Positions 7,331-13,031 of a stretch of DNA of 14,688 bases are shown one piece after another. The stretch's first letter is position 1; the number at the start of each line of letters is the position of its first letter. Under the pieces are notes generated by a model, which did not search any database, was not told the DNA's origin, and worked only from the letters and a program-made list of their open reading frames with translations. Origin of the DNA: CAZUFB01 sp048173955 (GTDB lineage Bacteria; Actinomycetota; Coriobacteriia; Coriobacteriales; UMGS124); NCBI GenBank assembly GCA_048173955.1, contig DBEYOB010000040.1, positions 1-14,688 on the forward strand, given 5' to 3'. Made by a program: the position numbers and the translations under genes.

Positions 7331-8575
7331 ATGCACGCGTTATTGCCGTTGGTCGTGGCGCTCGCGCTGATTGCGGCCGTCGCCCCGCGTACGGTTTCGT
7401 GTGGCCCTGGACGACATGCCGCCTCCCGGCCGTCGGCGGGAGGCGTGCGGACTGTGTTGACGGCGCTCGTCATTTCCGCCGTATTCGTCTGCGCGCCTCC
7501 GGCATACGCCGACGAGGGAGAAGGGTGGCAGGACACCCAGGCTACCCTGACGGCGTACTTCTTCGACGTGGGGCAGGGCGACTCGGAGTTCGTCGTCCTC
7601 CCCGGCGGCGAGACGCTGCTCATCGACGCCGGGACCTCGGACGCCGCTCAGGGCCTCGTGGACGATATAGAGTGGCTCGGGTTCGACCGCATCGACTATC
7701 TTGTCGCCACGCACCCGCACGAGGACCACATCGGCGGGATGCCCGAGGTGTTCGACGCCTTCGAGGTCGGAGAGGTCTGGGCACCGGAGGTCGCCCACGA
7801 CACGCAGGCGTTCGAGGAGTTCCTCGACTCGGTCGAGGATGAGGGCCTGTCGATAAACGCCGCTGTCGCGGGCTCCCGCGTCTACGAGGGTGACGGGTGC
7901 ACGGTCGACATCCTCTCTCCCTCACAAGGGGCGTCCTATGACGACCTCAACGACTGGTCCGCGGTGGTCAGGGTCGCGTACGGGTCGACGTCGATGCTTT
8001 TCACCGGCGACGCATCTGCCGCCGTGCTCGAGCCGCTGTCCGTCGGGCACGTCGACGTCCTCAAGGTGTCCCACCACGGTTCCGACACCGGCACGACCCC
8101 ATCCCTGCTGTCGCAGCTGACCCCCACGGTCGCCGTCATCGAGGTCGGAGCAGGCAACTCCTACGGCCATCCGACCCAGGAGACCGTCGACGAGCTTGCC
8201 GCGGCAGGCGCGCGCGTCTGGAGAACCGACCAGGACGGAAGCGTCTACGCCGTGAGCGACGGGACCTCGGTCTCCATCATGTCCACCTCGGGCTCGGCGC
8301 AGTCGAGCACCGAGATCGCCGCCCAGGAGGCGGCAGCCCAGGCAGCGGCGGCCCAGGCGGCCGCCGAGCAGGAGGCGGCACGAATCGCCGCCGAGCAGGC
8401 AGCGGCGGCCCAGGCGGCAGACCCGTCGTCGCAGACGGTGTACATCACCAACACCGGGGAGAAGTACCACAGGGACGGGTGCCGCTACCTCAAGAGCCGC
8501 ATCGAGACGACGCTCGGGGCCGCCGTCGCCCAGGGGTACGAGCCCTGCAAGGTGTGCAACCCTCCGACTCTGTAA
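7331..8575 (+). CDS. Exported ComEC-like MBL-fold metallohydrolase with C-terminal metal-binding domain
   Basis: 414 residues; AAAGGGG (7318-7324) precedes ATG 7331. The N-terminus has two hydrophobic stretches (about 3-18 and 40-57), the second ending 'APPAYA-DEGEG' like a signal-peptidase site. A GTG at 7445 would leave just that signal, but its GGGAGG is only one base away, so I keep 7331. Residues 70-320 are the MBL domain of ComEC/Rec2 relatives: 'FDVGQGDSEF' (78-87), 'THPHEDHIGG' (127-136, metal ligands), 'LFTGDAS' (Asp227), 'LKVSHHGSDTGT' (244-255), 'SYGHP' (His280). An Ala/Gln/Glu helical linker (about 325-362) leads to 'YHRDGCRYL ... GYEPCKVCNPP' (379-412), an Ada-like zinc site (His380, Cys384, Cys406, Cys409). 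Likely an extracytoplasmic phosphodiesterase or nuclease-like hydrolase; substrate unknown. The DUF3006 gene follows within 10 bases. Its late-operon orientation suggests prophage cargo. Confidence 0.85.
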   Translation: MHALLPLVVALALIAAVAPRTVSCGPGRHAASRPSAGGVRTVLTALVISAVFVCAPPAYADEGEGWQDTQATLTAYFFDVGQGDSEFVVLPGGETLLIDAGTSDAAQGLVDDIEWLGFDRIDYLVATHPHEDHIGGMPEVFDAFEVGEVWAPEVAHDTQAFEEFLDSVEDEGLSINAAVAGSRVYEGDGCTVDILSPSQGASYDDLNDWSAVVRVAYGSTSMLFTGDASAAVLEPLSVGHVDVLKVSHHGSDTGTTPSLLSQLTPTVAVIEVGAGNSYGHPTQETVDELAAAGARVWRTDQDGSVYAVSDGTSVSIMSTSGSAQSSTEIAAQEAAAQAAAAQAAAEQEAARIAAEQAAAAQAADPSSQTVYITNTGEKYHRDGCRYLKSRIETTLGAAVAQGYEPCKVCNPPTL

Positions 8576-8585
8576 AGGTGGCGCC

Positions 8586-8804
8586 ATGGAGAGGTTCACG
8601 GTAGACAGGATCGAAGGCGACTTCGCCGTGCTCGAAGGCGAAGGCGGGTCCATGAGTGACGTCCCGCTGTCCGGGCTTCCAGAAGGCGTAGAGGAGGGCG
8701 ACTGCCTTGCGCTCGATGGCGGCTTGTGGTCAATAGACGAGCGTGGGCGGTCGGAACGAAGGGACAGGATAGCCGGGAAAATGGCGAGGCTGTTCAAGCA
8801 CTGA
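8586..8804 (+). CDS. DUF3006-type small protein
   Basis: 72 residues, ATG 8586 after AAAGGTGG (8574-8581), which overlaps the MBL stop. The sequence has the DUF3006 layout: 'FTVDRIEGDFAVLEGEGG' at the start (the 'VDR.EG..AVLE' signature), 'VPLSGLPEGVEEGDCL' in the middle, and a C-terminal 'ERGRSERRDRIAGKMARLFK'. DUF3006 genes are frequently found beside ComEC-like MBL proteins in Gram-positive bacteria, and that pairing recurs here. The fold is predicted to be a small beta-barrel followed by a basic helix. No secretion signal is present, so it is probably cytoplasmic, unlike its exported partner. Function is unknown; the family assignment is fairly secure from the N-terminal and C-terminal patterns. 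Confidence 0.82.
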   Translation: MERFTVDRIEGDFAVLEGEGGSMSDVPLSGLPEGVEEGDCLALDGGLWSIDERGRSERRDRIAGKMARLFKH

Positions 8805-8812
8805 CCAGATGC

Positions 8813-8842
8813 GCCCGGCCCCTTCGGGGGTCGGGCTTTTTT
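8813..8842 (+). terminator. Rho-independent terminator of the MBL/DUF3006 unit
   Basis: A GC-rich stem pairs GCCCGGCCCC (8813-8822) with GGGGTCGGGC (8827-8836), closed by a C(UUCG)G loop and followed by six T (8837-8842). It starts 8 bases after the DUF3006 stop. On the opposite strand no T-run follows the stem, so it acts on plus-strand transcripts only. Confidence 0.93.
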
Positions 8843-8846
8843 CCGT

Positions 8847-9500
8847 TTAAAAGCGAGAGAGATCCCTGGGAGGCCTGCGTCGCGCTATCGCCTCGATCAG
8901 CCCAGCCCGAAGATCTCCCCCAGCCGTCCTGTTGCAGAGGTATGCATCATCGAAGTCCTCGATGAGCGAGTTCTCGAGTTTTGCAGGGTTGCTCGTCTTC
9001 CACACAAAGACCCTTGTCGTGTCGAGCGCGCCGAAGCAGTCTATGGGGAGTCTTGACGTGTCCACGGTTCCGAGGATGATCCTATCTACGGGGAACTTTT
9101 CGTTCCAATGGTTTCGGATTCGTGTTTTGATCGAGTCGATCGTCTTGCCGATGTACACCTGTTTGAAATCGTCGAGCACCATCAGATAAGCACCGGGGTG
9201 GTCACAGGACGACAGGTCGGTCTTTTCGCGGAACTCCCTGTGCTTGCCCAGGAATCTGCCAAGCTCGGACTCGAAGGAGGTCCTTTCGAGAGAAGAGTAG
9301 TAGGCCATGTTCTTGGCGTAGTTCTCGAAGGCCCTTTCAAGTTTTTCGTCAAGAAGACTTGGGTCCGAGTCGTACATGGCCGCGATGCGCGGTGAATCGA
9401 TGCGATAGCTCCCGTCCTTCTTCCTGCCGATGAAGTTGTCCCTGCTGATGTGCAGGTCCGCCTCGTCGCCGCGGAGCCTTAGTCCCAGATGCACGACCAT
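8847..9500 (-). CDS. GIY-YIG nuclease-like protein
   Basis: 217 residues; the minus-strand start ATG (9500-9498) has GGGAGGAG-type sequence (9506-9514) upstream. Residues 103-195 carry the GIY-YIG core: 'GAYLMVLDD' (103-111) with Tyr105, 'QVYIGKTIDSIKTRIRNHW' (114-132) with Tyr116, Arg127 and His131, and 'AKLENSLIEDF' (173-183) with the metal-binding Glu176, then 'CNRTAGG' (189-195) as in family members where Asn packs the active site. All expected catalytic positions are therefore filled. The first 100 residues are helical and not recognised; they could bind DNA. Base composition is lower than neighbours (27 of 60 G/C at 9301-9360), suggesting recent transfer. The start lies 14 bases beyond the stop of the 86-residue gene, so it probably shares that gene's damage-type promoter. 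The target (phage, plasmid or host DNA) is unknown. Confidence 0.83.
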   Translation of the reverse strand: MVVHLGLRLRGDEADLHISRDNFIGRKKDGSYRIDSPRIAAMYDSDPSLLDEKLERAFENYAKNMAYYSSLERTSFESELGRFLGKHREFREKTDLSSCDHPGAYLMVLDDFKQVYIGKTIDSIKTRIRNHWNEKFPVDRIILGTVDTSRLPIDCFGALDTTRVFVWKTSNPAKLENSLIEDFDDAYLCNRTAGGDLRAGLIEAIARRRPPRDLSRF

Positions 9501-9513
9501 GCCTTACTCCTCC

Positions 9514-9774
9514 CTACCGCCTGACCTCCACATGCCATCCCGGCCAGTCGAGATACAGCCACTTCCGCTGCCCGCTCGGCAGTATCCGCACCCGGTACCT
9601 GCGCTCCTGCGGCCCGCACCCGGGCGCGGGCTTGCGCCCGACCGGCTCGGCGATCTCGACCTCGACGCGCCAGCGGCGCCCGTCGGCCCACACGATCTCC
9701 TGCGGCGAGATCGTGCCGTCGGGCGCGGTGTAGGCCACGACGCCGACGGGGACTCGCTCGATGTAGCCGTCCAT
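9514..9774 (-). CDS. 86-residue protein behind a LexA-type box
   Basis: Start taken as ATG 9774 (GGAAGG 8 bases upstream). An in-frame extension to 10230 exists, but its Arg/Pro-rich sequence overlaps the HTH gene in another frame and is a shadow. Visible pattern: 'VPVGVVAYTAPDGTISPQEI' then 'VWADGRRWRVEVEIAEPVGR' then 'RRYRVRILPSGQRKWLYLD' and 'PGWHVEVRR'. This matches, from memory, a family of short proteins found downstream of Y-family DNA polymerases in Clostridia and Coriobacteria ('P..V.W.DGR.W.I..V' with a terminal 'W.VE..'), whose role is unknown. No polymerase is next to it here. An SOS-like box and extended -10 promoter lie directly upstream, supporting a DNA-damage link. It probably heads a two-gene unit with the GIY-YIG gene. 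Existence is likely; function is inference. Confidence 0.7.
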   Translation of the reverse strand: MDGYIERVPVGVVAYTAPDGTISPQEIVWADGRRWRVEVEIAEPVGRKPAPGCGPQERRYRVRILPSGQRKWLYLDWPGWHVEVRR

Positions 9775-9809
9775 CCGCACCGCCTTCCCGGTCTCGACTG
9801 ATACCAGGG

Positions 9810-9838
9810 ATTGTAGCACGGATGCGAACGCGTGTTCT
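9810..9838 (-). promoter_or_regulatory. LexA-type box over an extended -10 promoter
   Basis: The palindromic site CGAACGCGTGTTCT occupies 9825-9838 and matches a CGAAC-N4-GTTCG SOS box at 9 of 10 arm positions. On the minus strand it is followed at the right distance by TGCTACAAT (9818-9810), an extended -10. The -35 hexamer (AGAACA, 9838-9833) lies inside the box, so LexA would block the polymerase. The box overlaps the end of the HTH gene and lies 51 bases upstream of the 86-residue gene start (ATG 9774). Confidence 0.72.
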
Positions 9839-10064
9839 ACTTTTGCTCGATTGCCCCGACCACGCCGCGCATCAGCAGCTCCCGGCCCGTGTCGTCCAGC
9901 TCGGCGTAGAGCGCCTGCAGCTCGCAGAGGCGGAACTGCCCGGGGTCGCGCTCCCGCGAGTTGTACGTGGGCCTGCTGACGCCGCAGATGCGGCAGGCCT
10001 GCTCCACGGAGAGGCCGGATGCCCTGCGGGCGGCGGCGAAGAGGGATGATGCGGTCGCGTCCAT
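9837..10064 (-). CDS. Small HTH (XRE-type) transcriptional regulator
   Basis: 75 residues from ATG 10064 (AAGGGAG site 6-7 bases upstream). A frame extension to 10160 exists, but it runs through the promoter region and has no supporting start site, so I reject it. Residues 5-45 form a helix-turn-helix: 'LFAAARRASGLSVEQACRIC' then 'GVSRPTYNSRERDPGQFRL', with the recognition helix at 'SRPTYNSRER'. The rest ('ELQALYAELDDTGRELL') is helical. XRE family regulators of this size often repress their own operon or serve as phage or mobile-element repressors. An inverted repeat (10086-10100) lies just before the gene. It ends within the LexA-type box that controls the next gene. Candidate target: its own promoter and possibly the recombinase stump region. 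The family call is firm; the regulatory target is inferred. Confidence 0.78.
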   Translation of the reverse strand: MDATASSLFAAARRASGLSVEQACRICGVSRPTYNSRERDPGQFRLCELQALYAELDDTGRELLMRGVVGAIEQK

Positions 10065-10085
10065 AGATGCTCCCTTGTCTTGGCG

Positions 10086-10109
10086 GTAAACCATCTTTAC
10101 GGGAGTATA
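10086..10109 (-). promoter_or_regulatory. Promoter and candidate operator of the HTH gene
   Basis: On the minus strand TATACT (10109-10104) is a good -10. Between it and the start codon lies the inverted repeat GTAAACCATCTTTAC (10086-10100), two 5-base arms around 5 bases, placed near the likely transcription start. A bound repressor there would block transcription; autoregulation by the HTH protein is the simplest reading. The -35 is unclear, the best candidate being CTTTTG at 10132-10127. Confidence 0.45.
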
Positions 10110-10234
10110 ACACCATGAGGCGCAAGCAAAAGACGAGCTGGTGTTTCGACGGCACGGCACGCGGCCACTTGGTCGGCGATGGACTCTTCGCGCTGACGGC
10201 TGGACGAGTAGCGCGCGTATATGGCTGCAATCAT
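10097..10234 (-). pseudogene. Truncated large serine recombinase (N-terminal stump)
   Basis: 45 codons from ATG 10234 (GAGG at 10244-10247, 8 bases upstream). Residues 1-30, 'MIAAIYARYSSSRQREESIA' plus 'DQVAACRAVE', are the N-terminus of a large serine recombinase: 'AIYARYSS..Q.E.SI..Q...CR' is diagnostic, with Arg8 and the nucleophile Ser10 in place. After codon 30 (about 10145) homology stops; 15 unrelated codons run to a TAA at 10097-10099, into the HTH promoter. Full-length enzymes have about 450-550 residues, so the catalytic domain, the coiled coil and the DNA-binding parts are gone. The well-kept start region implies a recent deletion or that only the promoter was retained. A longer possible start at 10240 adds two residues. 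It marks the end of a mobile element. Confidence 0.72.
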
Positions 10235-10263
10235 TATCATTACCTCAACATTCATAAATTGAT

Positions 10264-10283
10264 GTGTCCCAATCGTGTCCCAA
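10264..10283. repeat. Two direct copies of GTGTCCCAA, 11 bases apart
   Basis: GTGTCCCAA occurs at 10264-10272 and again at 10275-10283, so the copies repeat every 11 bases, one helical turn. They lie 30-50 bases upstream of the recombinase stump start. Such helically phased short repeats fit sites for a recombinase accessory factor or a repressor; nothing identifies the protein. Confidence 0.8.
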
Positions 10284-10471
10284 GTGTCGAGAAAATGCGA
10301 TAGGCGGTGAGACACGGTGATGTATAATGCGAGGTAGATGGGCTTATTGACACTACATGATAATTGATAAATAGTGCAATAATTAAGCAATCTTAATAAT
10401 GGTGTTCGCCAATGGTGCCCGCGGGGCGTGCTGACCCGCGGTCCTCTGTCCGTCTTGGCCGGGCGCGGTGC

Positions 10472-10505
10472 AAAAAAGCGCGGCGCGCTTCCGTGCGCGC
10501 CGCGC
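10472..10505 (-). terminator. Rho-independent terminator of glnN
   Basis: GCGCGGCGCGC (10478-10488) pairs with GCGCGCCGCGC (10495-10505) around a 6-base loop. On the minus strand the stem is followed by six T (complement of 10472-10477). It lies about 70 bases after the glutamine synthetase stop, so the host transcript ends before the mobile-element region. Confidence 0.93.
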
Positions 10506-10573
10506 GGTTTCGGACGGGCTGCTCCCGGGGGCCGTCGGGAGGCGTCGTCCCCGGTTCGTTCCGGGCGGATTTC

Positions 10574-12655
10574 CTAGGCGTAGAACAGGATGTCGTTGTA
10601 GGTGGGCATCGGCCAGTAGTCCTTGGCGCAGACGAGCTCCATGGCGTCGGATGCGGCGCGCAGCGTCTCCATGGCGGGGAGCACCTCGTCGCGGCAGCGG
10701 TTCGCGCGCTGCTGCACGTCGGCGGTCGCGAGCATGGCGTCGTCGGCCTGCTGGAGGGCGTCGATGGCGTCGCCGATCGCGTCGGCGCCCTCGGTGAGCT
10801 GCTTGAGCAGCTTGGTCTCGGCGCGGCAGGAGCATCCCAGATCCTGCTTGACGGCCAGGTTCGAGGCGACGTCGGCGGCGTAGGCGTTCACGGCGGGCAG
10901 GATCATCTTGCGGGCCATGTCGAGCATCGTGAGCGCCTCGATGCTGATGAGGTTGGCATACTGCTCGAGCTTGATCTCGTAGTGGCTGCGGGTCTCGACG
11001 CGGCTCATCACGTGGAACTCCTCGAACAGCGCGAGGTTCTTCTCCGCGACGAGGTAGGGCGCGGCGTCGGGCAGCGTGGGGAGGTTGAGAAGCCCGCGGC
11101 GGGCGGCCTCCTCGGTCCACTCGGCGCTGTAGCCGTCGCCGTTGAAGATGATGCGCCGGTGCTTGGTGAGCGACTCCTTGATGTAGGCCATCGCGTCGGC
11201 CTCGAAGTCGTCGGATCCCTCGAGCGCGTCGGCGAAGTCCTTGAGGGTCTTGGCGACGGCGGTGTTGAGCACCATCACGGGGTCGGAGAGGTTCTGGCGC
11301 GAGCCCGGCGCGCGGAACTCGAACTTGTTGCCGGTGAAGGCGAAGGGCGAGGTGCGGTTGCGGTCGGTGTTGTCGCGCGAGAGGTTGGGGAGCACCGGCA
11401 CGCCGAGCCCCATGCTCTCCTTGCCGTGCGACTCGTGGTGGCCGCCGTTGATGATCGCCTCGACCACGCCGTTCAGCTCGTCGCCCAAAAAGATCGAGAT
11501 GATGGCGGGGGGCGCCTCGTGGGCGCCGAGACGGTGGTCGTTGCCGGCGGAGGCGACGCTGACGCGCAGCAGGTCCTGGTAGTCGTCGACCGCGGCGATG
11601 ACGCAGGTCAAAAAGATGAGGAACTGCAGGTTCTCGTCGGGGGTGTCGGTGGGGTCGAGCAGGTTGTCGCTGCCGGCGGCCATCGACCAGTTGTCGTGCT
11701 TGCCGCTGCCGTTGATGCCGTCGAAGGGCTTCTCGTGCTCGAGGCACACCAGGCCGTGGTGGGAGGCGAGGATCTTCATGAGCTCCATCACGAGCAGGTT
11801 GTGGTCGATGGCGACGTTGGCCTCCTCGAAGACCGGGGCGAGCTCGTGCTGGGTGGGGGCGACCTCGTTGTGCTTCGTCTTGGCGGGAATCGCGAGCTTC
11901 CACAGCTCCTCGTCGAGCTCCTTCATGAAGCGGCTCACCGTCGGGCGGATGGCGCCGAAGTAGTGCTCCTGGAGCTGCTGGCCCTTGGCGGGGGAGGCGC
12001 CGAACAGCGTGCGGCCGGTGAGCTTGAGGTCGGGGCGCTTGACGAAGTCCTCCTCCTTGATGAGGCAGTACTCCTGCTCGGGGCCGACGGTCGCCACGAC
12101 GCGCGGGACGTCCTTGCCCAGCAGGCGCAGCACGCGCCTGGCCTGGTCGGACACGGCGGCCATCGAGCGCAAAAGGGGCGTCTTCTTGTCGAGCGACTCG
12201 CCGTGGTAGCTGATGAACGCGGTGGGGATGCAGAGCACGTCGTCCTTGATGAACGCGGGGCTCGTGGGGTCCCAGGCGGTGTAGCCGCGCGCCTCGAACG
12301 TCGAGCGCAGGCCGCCCGAGGGGAAGCTCGACGCGTCGGGCTCGCCCTGCACGAGCTCCTTGCCCGAGAACGTCATGATCGCCGTGCCGTCGCCGGCGGG
12401 GTTGAGGAACGAGTCGTGCTTCTCGCTCGTGATGCCGGTGAGGGGCTGGAACCAGTGGGTGTAGTGCGTGGCCCCCTGCTCGATGGCCCACTCCTTCATG
12501 GCGTGCGCCACGACGTTGGCCACCTCGATGTCGAGCGGCTCGCCGTCGTTGATGGTGCGCAGCATGGCCTTGTAGGTGTCCTTGGGGAGCTTCTCCTGCA
12601 TGACCTTCTGGCTGAAGACCTTGGTGCCGAAGATCTCGCTCGGGTTGACGGGCAT
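10574..12655 (-). CDS. glnN: Type III glutamine synthetase
   Basis: 693 residues, the size of GSIII (about 700) rather than the 450-residue GSI. The enzyme makes glutamine from glutamate, ammonia and ATP in the cytoplasm. Features seen: GSIII N-terminal domain with 'FGTKVFSQKVMQEKLPK' and 'HWFQPLTG'; catalytic-domain 'GPEQEYCLI' (a metal-binding Glu region), 'QHELAPVFEEANVA', 'NGSGKHDNWS' (315-324, ATP/glutamate binding), the GSIII-type 'GNDHRLGAHEAPP', 'EFRAPGS' (446-452), then a helical C-terminus to 'PTYNDILFYA'. All these motifs are intact. Start at ATG 12655, with GTGAGG a few bases upstream; an in-frame GTG at 12664 would add three residues (VRH). Longer open sequence upstream is not coding. 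The gene is monocistronic: its own terminator follows, and polA diverges from it. It is a host gene. Confidence 0.96.
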   Translation of the reverse strand: MPVNPSEIFGTKVFSQKVMQEKLPKDTYKAMLRTINDGEPLDIEVANVVAHAMKEWAIEQGATHYTHWFQPLTGITSEKHDSFLNPAGDGTAIMTFSGKELVQGEPDASSFPSGGLRSTFEARGYTAWDPTSPAFIKDDVLCIPTAFISYHGESLDKKTPLLRSMAAVSDQARRVLRLLGKDVPRVVATVGPEQEYCLIKEEDFVKRPDLKLTGRTLFGASPAKGQQLQEHYFGAIRPTVSRFMKELDEELWKLAIPAKTKHNEVAPTQHELAPVFEEANVAIDHNLLVMELMKILASHHGLVCLEHEKPFDGINGSGKHDNWSMAAGSDNLLDPTDTPDENLQFLIFLTCVIAAVDDYQDLLRVSVASAGNDHRLGAHEAPPAIISIFLGDELNGVVEAIINGGHHESHGKESMGLGVPVLPNLSRDNTDRNRTSPFAFTGNKFEFRAPGSRQNLSDPVMVLNTAVAKTLKDFADALEGSDDFEADAMAYIKESLTKHRRIIFNGDGYSAEWTEEAARRGLLNLPTLPDAAPYLVAEKNLALFEEFHVMSRVETRSHYEIKLEQYANLISIEALTMLDMARKMILPAVNAYAADVASNLAVKQDLGCSCRAETKLLKQLTEGADAIGDAIDALQQADDAMLATADVQQRANRCRDEVLPAMETLRAASDAMELVCAKDYWPMPTYNDILFYA

Positions 12656-12797
12656 GTGCCTCACTCGCTTTCTGTGGCGCGCCGCGCGGCGTCGCCGCGT
12701 TGCGCTGAACAAGAGACCTGGGACCGAAACGCTGAACCGAACTTTAATTGCCGAATGTTTCCTGCTCTTTACCGCATGCGTACATGTCTTCGACCAT

Positions 12798-12803
12798 ATC
12801 ATA
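12798..12803 (-). promoter_or_regulatory. Possible glnN -10 element
   Basis: TATGAT on the minus strand (12803-12798) has a good -10 shape in an AT-richer patch. It gives a leader of about 135 bases containing a GC hairpin (12685-12699). The -35 is poor (TTCGCG at 12827-12822), so an activator or a different site remains possible. Confidence 0.3.
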
Positions 12804-12944
12804 GCGACCCGTTTTCGTCGGCGCGAATCGACGTCCGACACCGCGTCGGCACGCAAATCTCCGACCGCGACGTGTGGGGTTTGTGCCGCGCCGGGGCAAA
12901 CGCGGGGATGCCCGCGTTCGGGCGGTGCCCGCGCCGGCCTTTCG

Positions 12945-12953
12945 TGCGATACT
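12945..12953 (+). promoter_or_regulatory. Extended -10 promoter candidate for polA
   Basis: TGCGATACT (12945-12953) has the TGn extension plus a GATACT hexamer, about 80 bases before the polA start. No clear -35 is visible, as is usual for extended -10 promoters. AGGAG (13019-13023) then serves as the polA ribosome site, 8 bases before ATG. Confidence 0.5.
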
Positions 12954-13031
12954 TGCCCCGAATGCATGGCGGTGCCCGCGCCCGGGAGGGGCGTCTTTGC
13001 GGGCCCGCCGCGACCGAGAGGAGCAGCGCCC

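Larger units (their letters stand above)
10241..10573. other. AT-rich junction region between prophage genes and host glnN
   Basis: 333 bases without a gene. It contains the tandem 9-mers (10264-10283), a TATAAT hexamer at 10323-10328 (plus strand), an AT-rich stretch (about 10321-10410), a 7-base hairpin CCGCGGG/CCCGCGG (10419-10425 and 10435-10441) with no T-run, and the glnN terminator (10472-10505). The switch from AT-rich to GC-rich sequence near 10410-10420 is the most likely prophage-to-host border. No matching att repeat can be assigned because the other prophage end is outside the window. Confidence 0.5.
12656..13031. other. Divergent intergenic region between glnN and polA
   Basis: 376 bases with no convincing gene; open frames through it are Arg-rich shadows. 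It holds a hairpin CGCGGC-GTC-GCCGCG (12685-12699) in the presumed glnN leader, a glnN -10 candidate (TATGAT at 12803-12798, minus strand), and the polA promoter candidate and ribosome site. No riboswitch or known small RNA was recognised. Confidence 0.6.

Noticed and set aside
8315..8420. Repeated GCC/GCG/CAG-rich sequence as a DNA repeat array
   Set aside because: It is the Ala/Gln/Glu helical linker of the MBL protein; unit length is irregular and the frame is coding.
10065..10160. N-terminal extension of the HTH gene to an upstream ATG
   Set aside because: It runs through the promoter and inverted repeat, and the internal ATG at 10064 has the good ribosome site.
9775..10230. N-terminal extension of the 86-residue gene
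   Set aside because: It overlaps the HTH gene and recombinase stump in another frame, and is Arg/Pro-rich without a start site.
10067..10303. Plus-strand 78-codon open frame opposite the recombinase stump
   Set aside because: It is antisense to the recognisable serine recombinase N-terminus and HTH promoter and has no recognisable motif.
10419..10441. Hairpin CCGCGGG/CCCGCGG as a terminator or att core
   Set aside because: No T-run follows, and inverted symmetry alone is common in GC-rich DNA; no partner copy can be seen.
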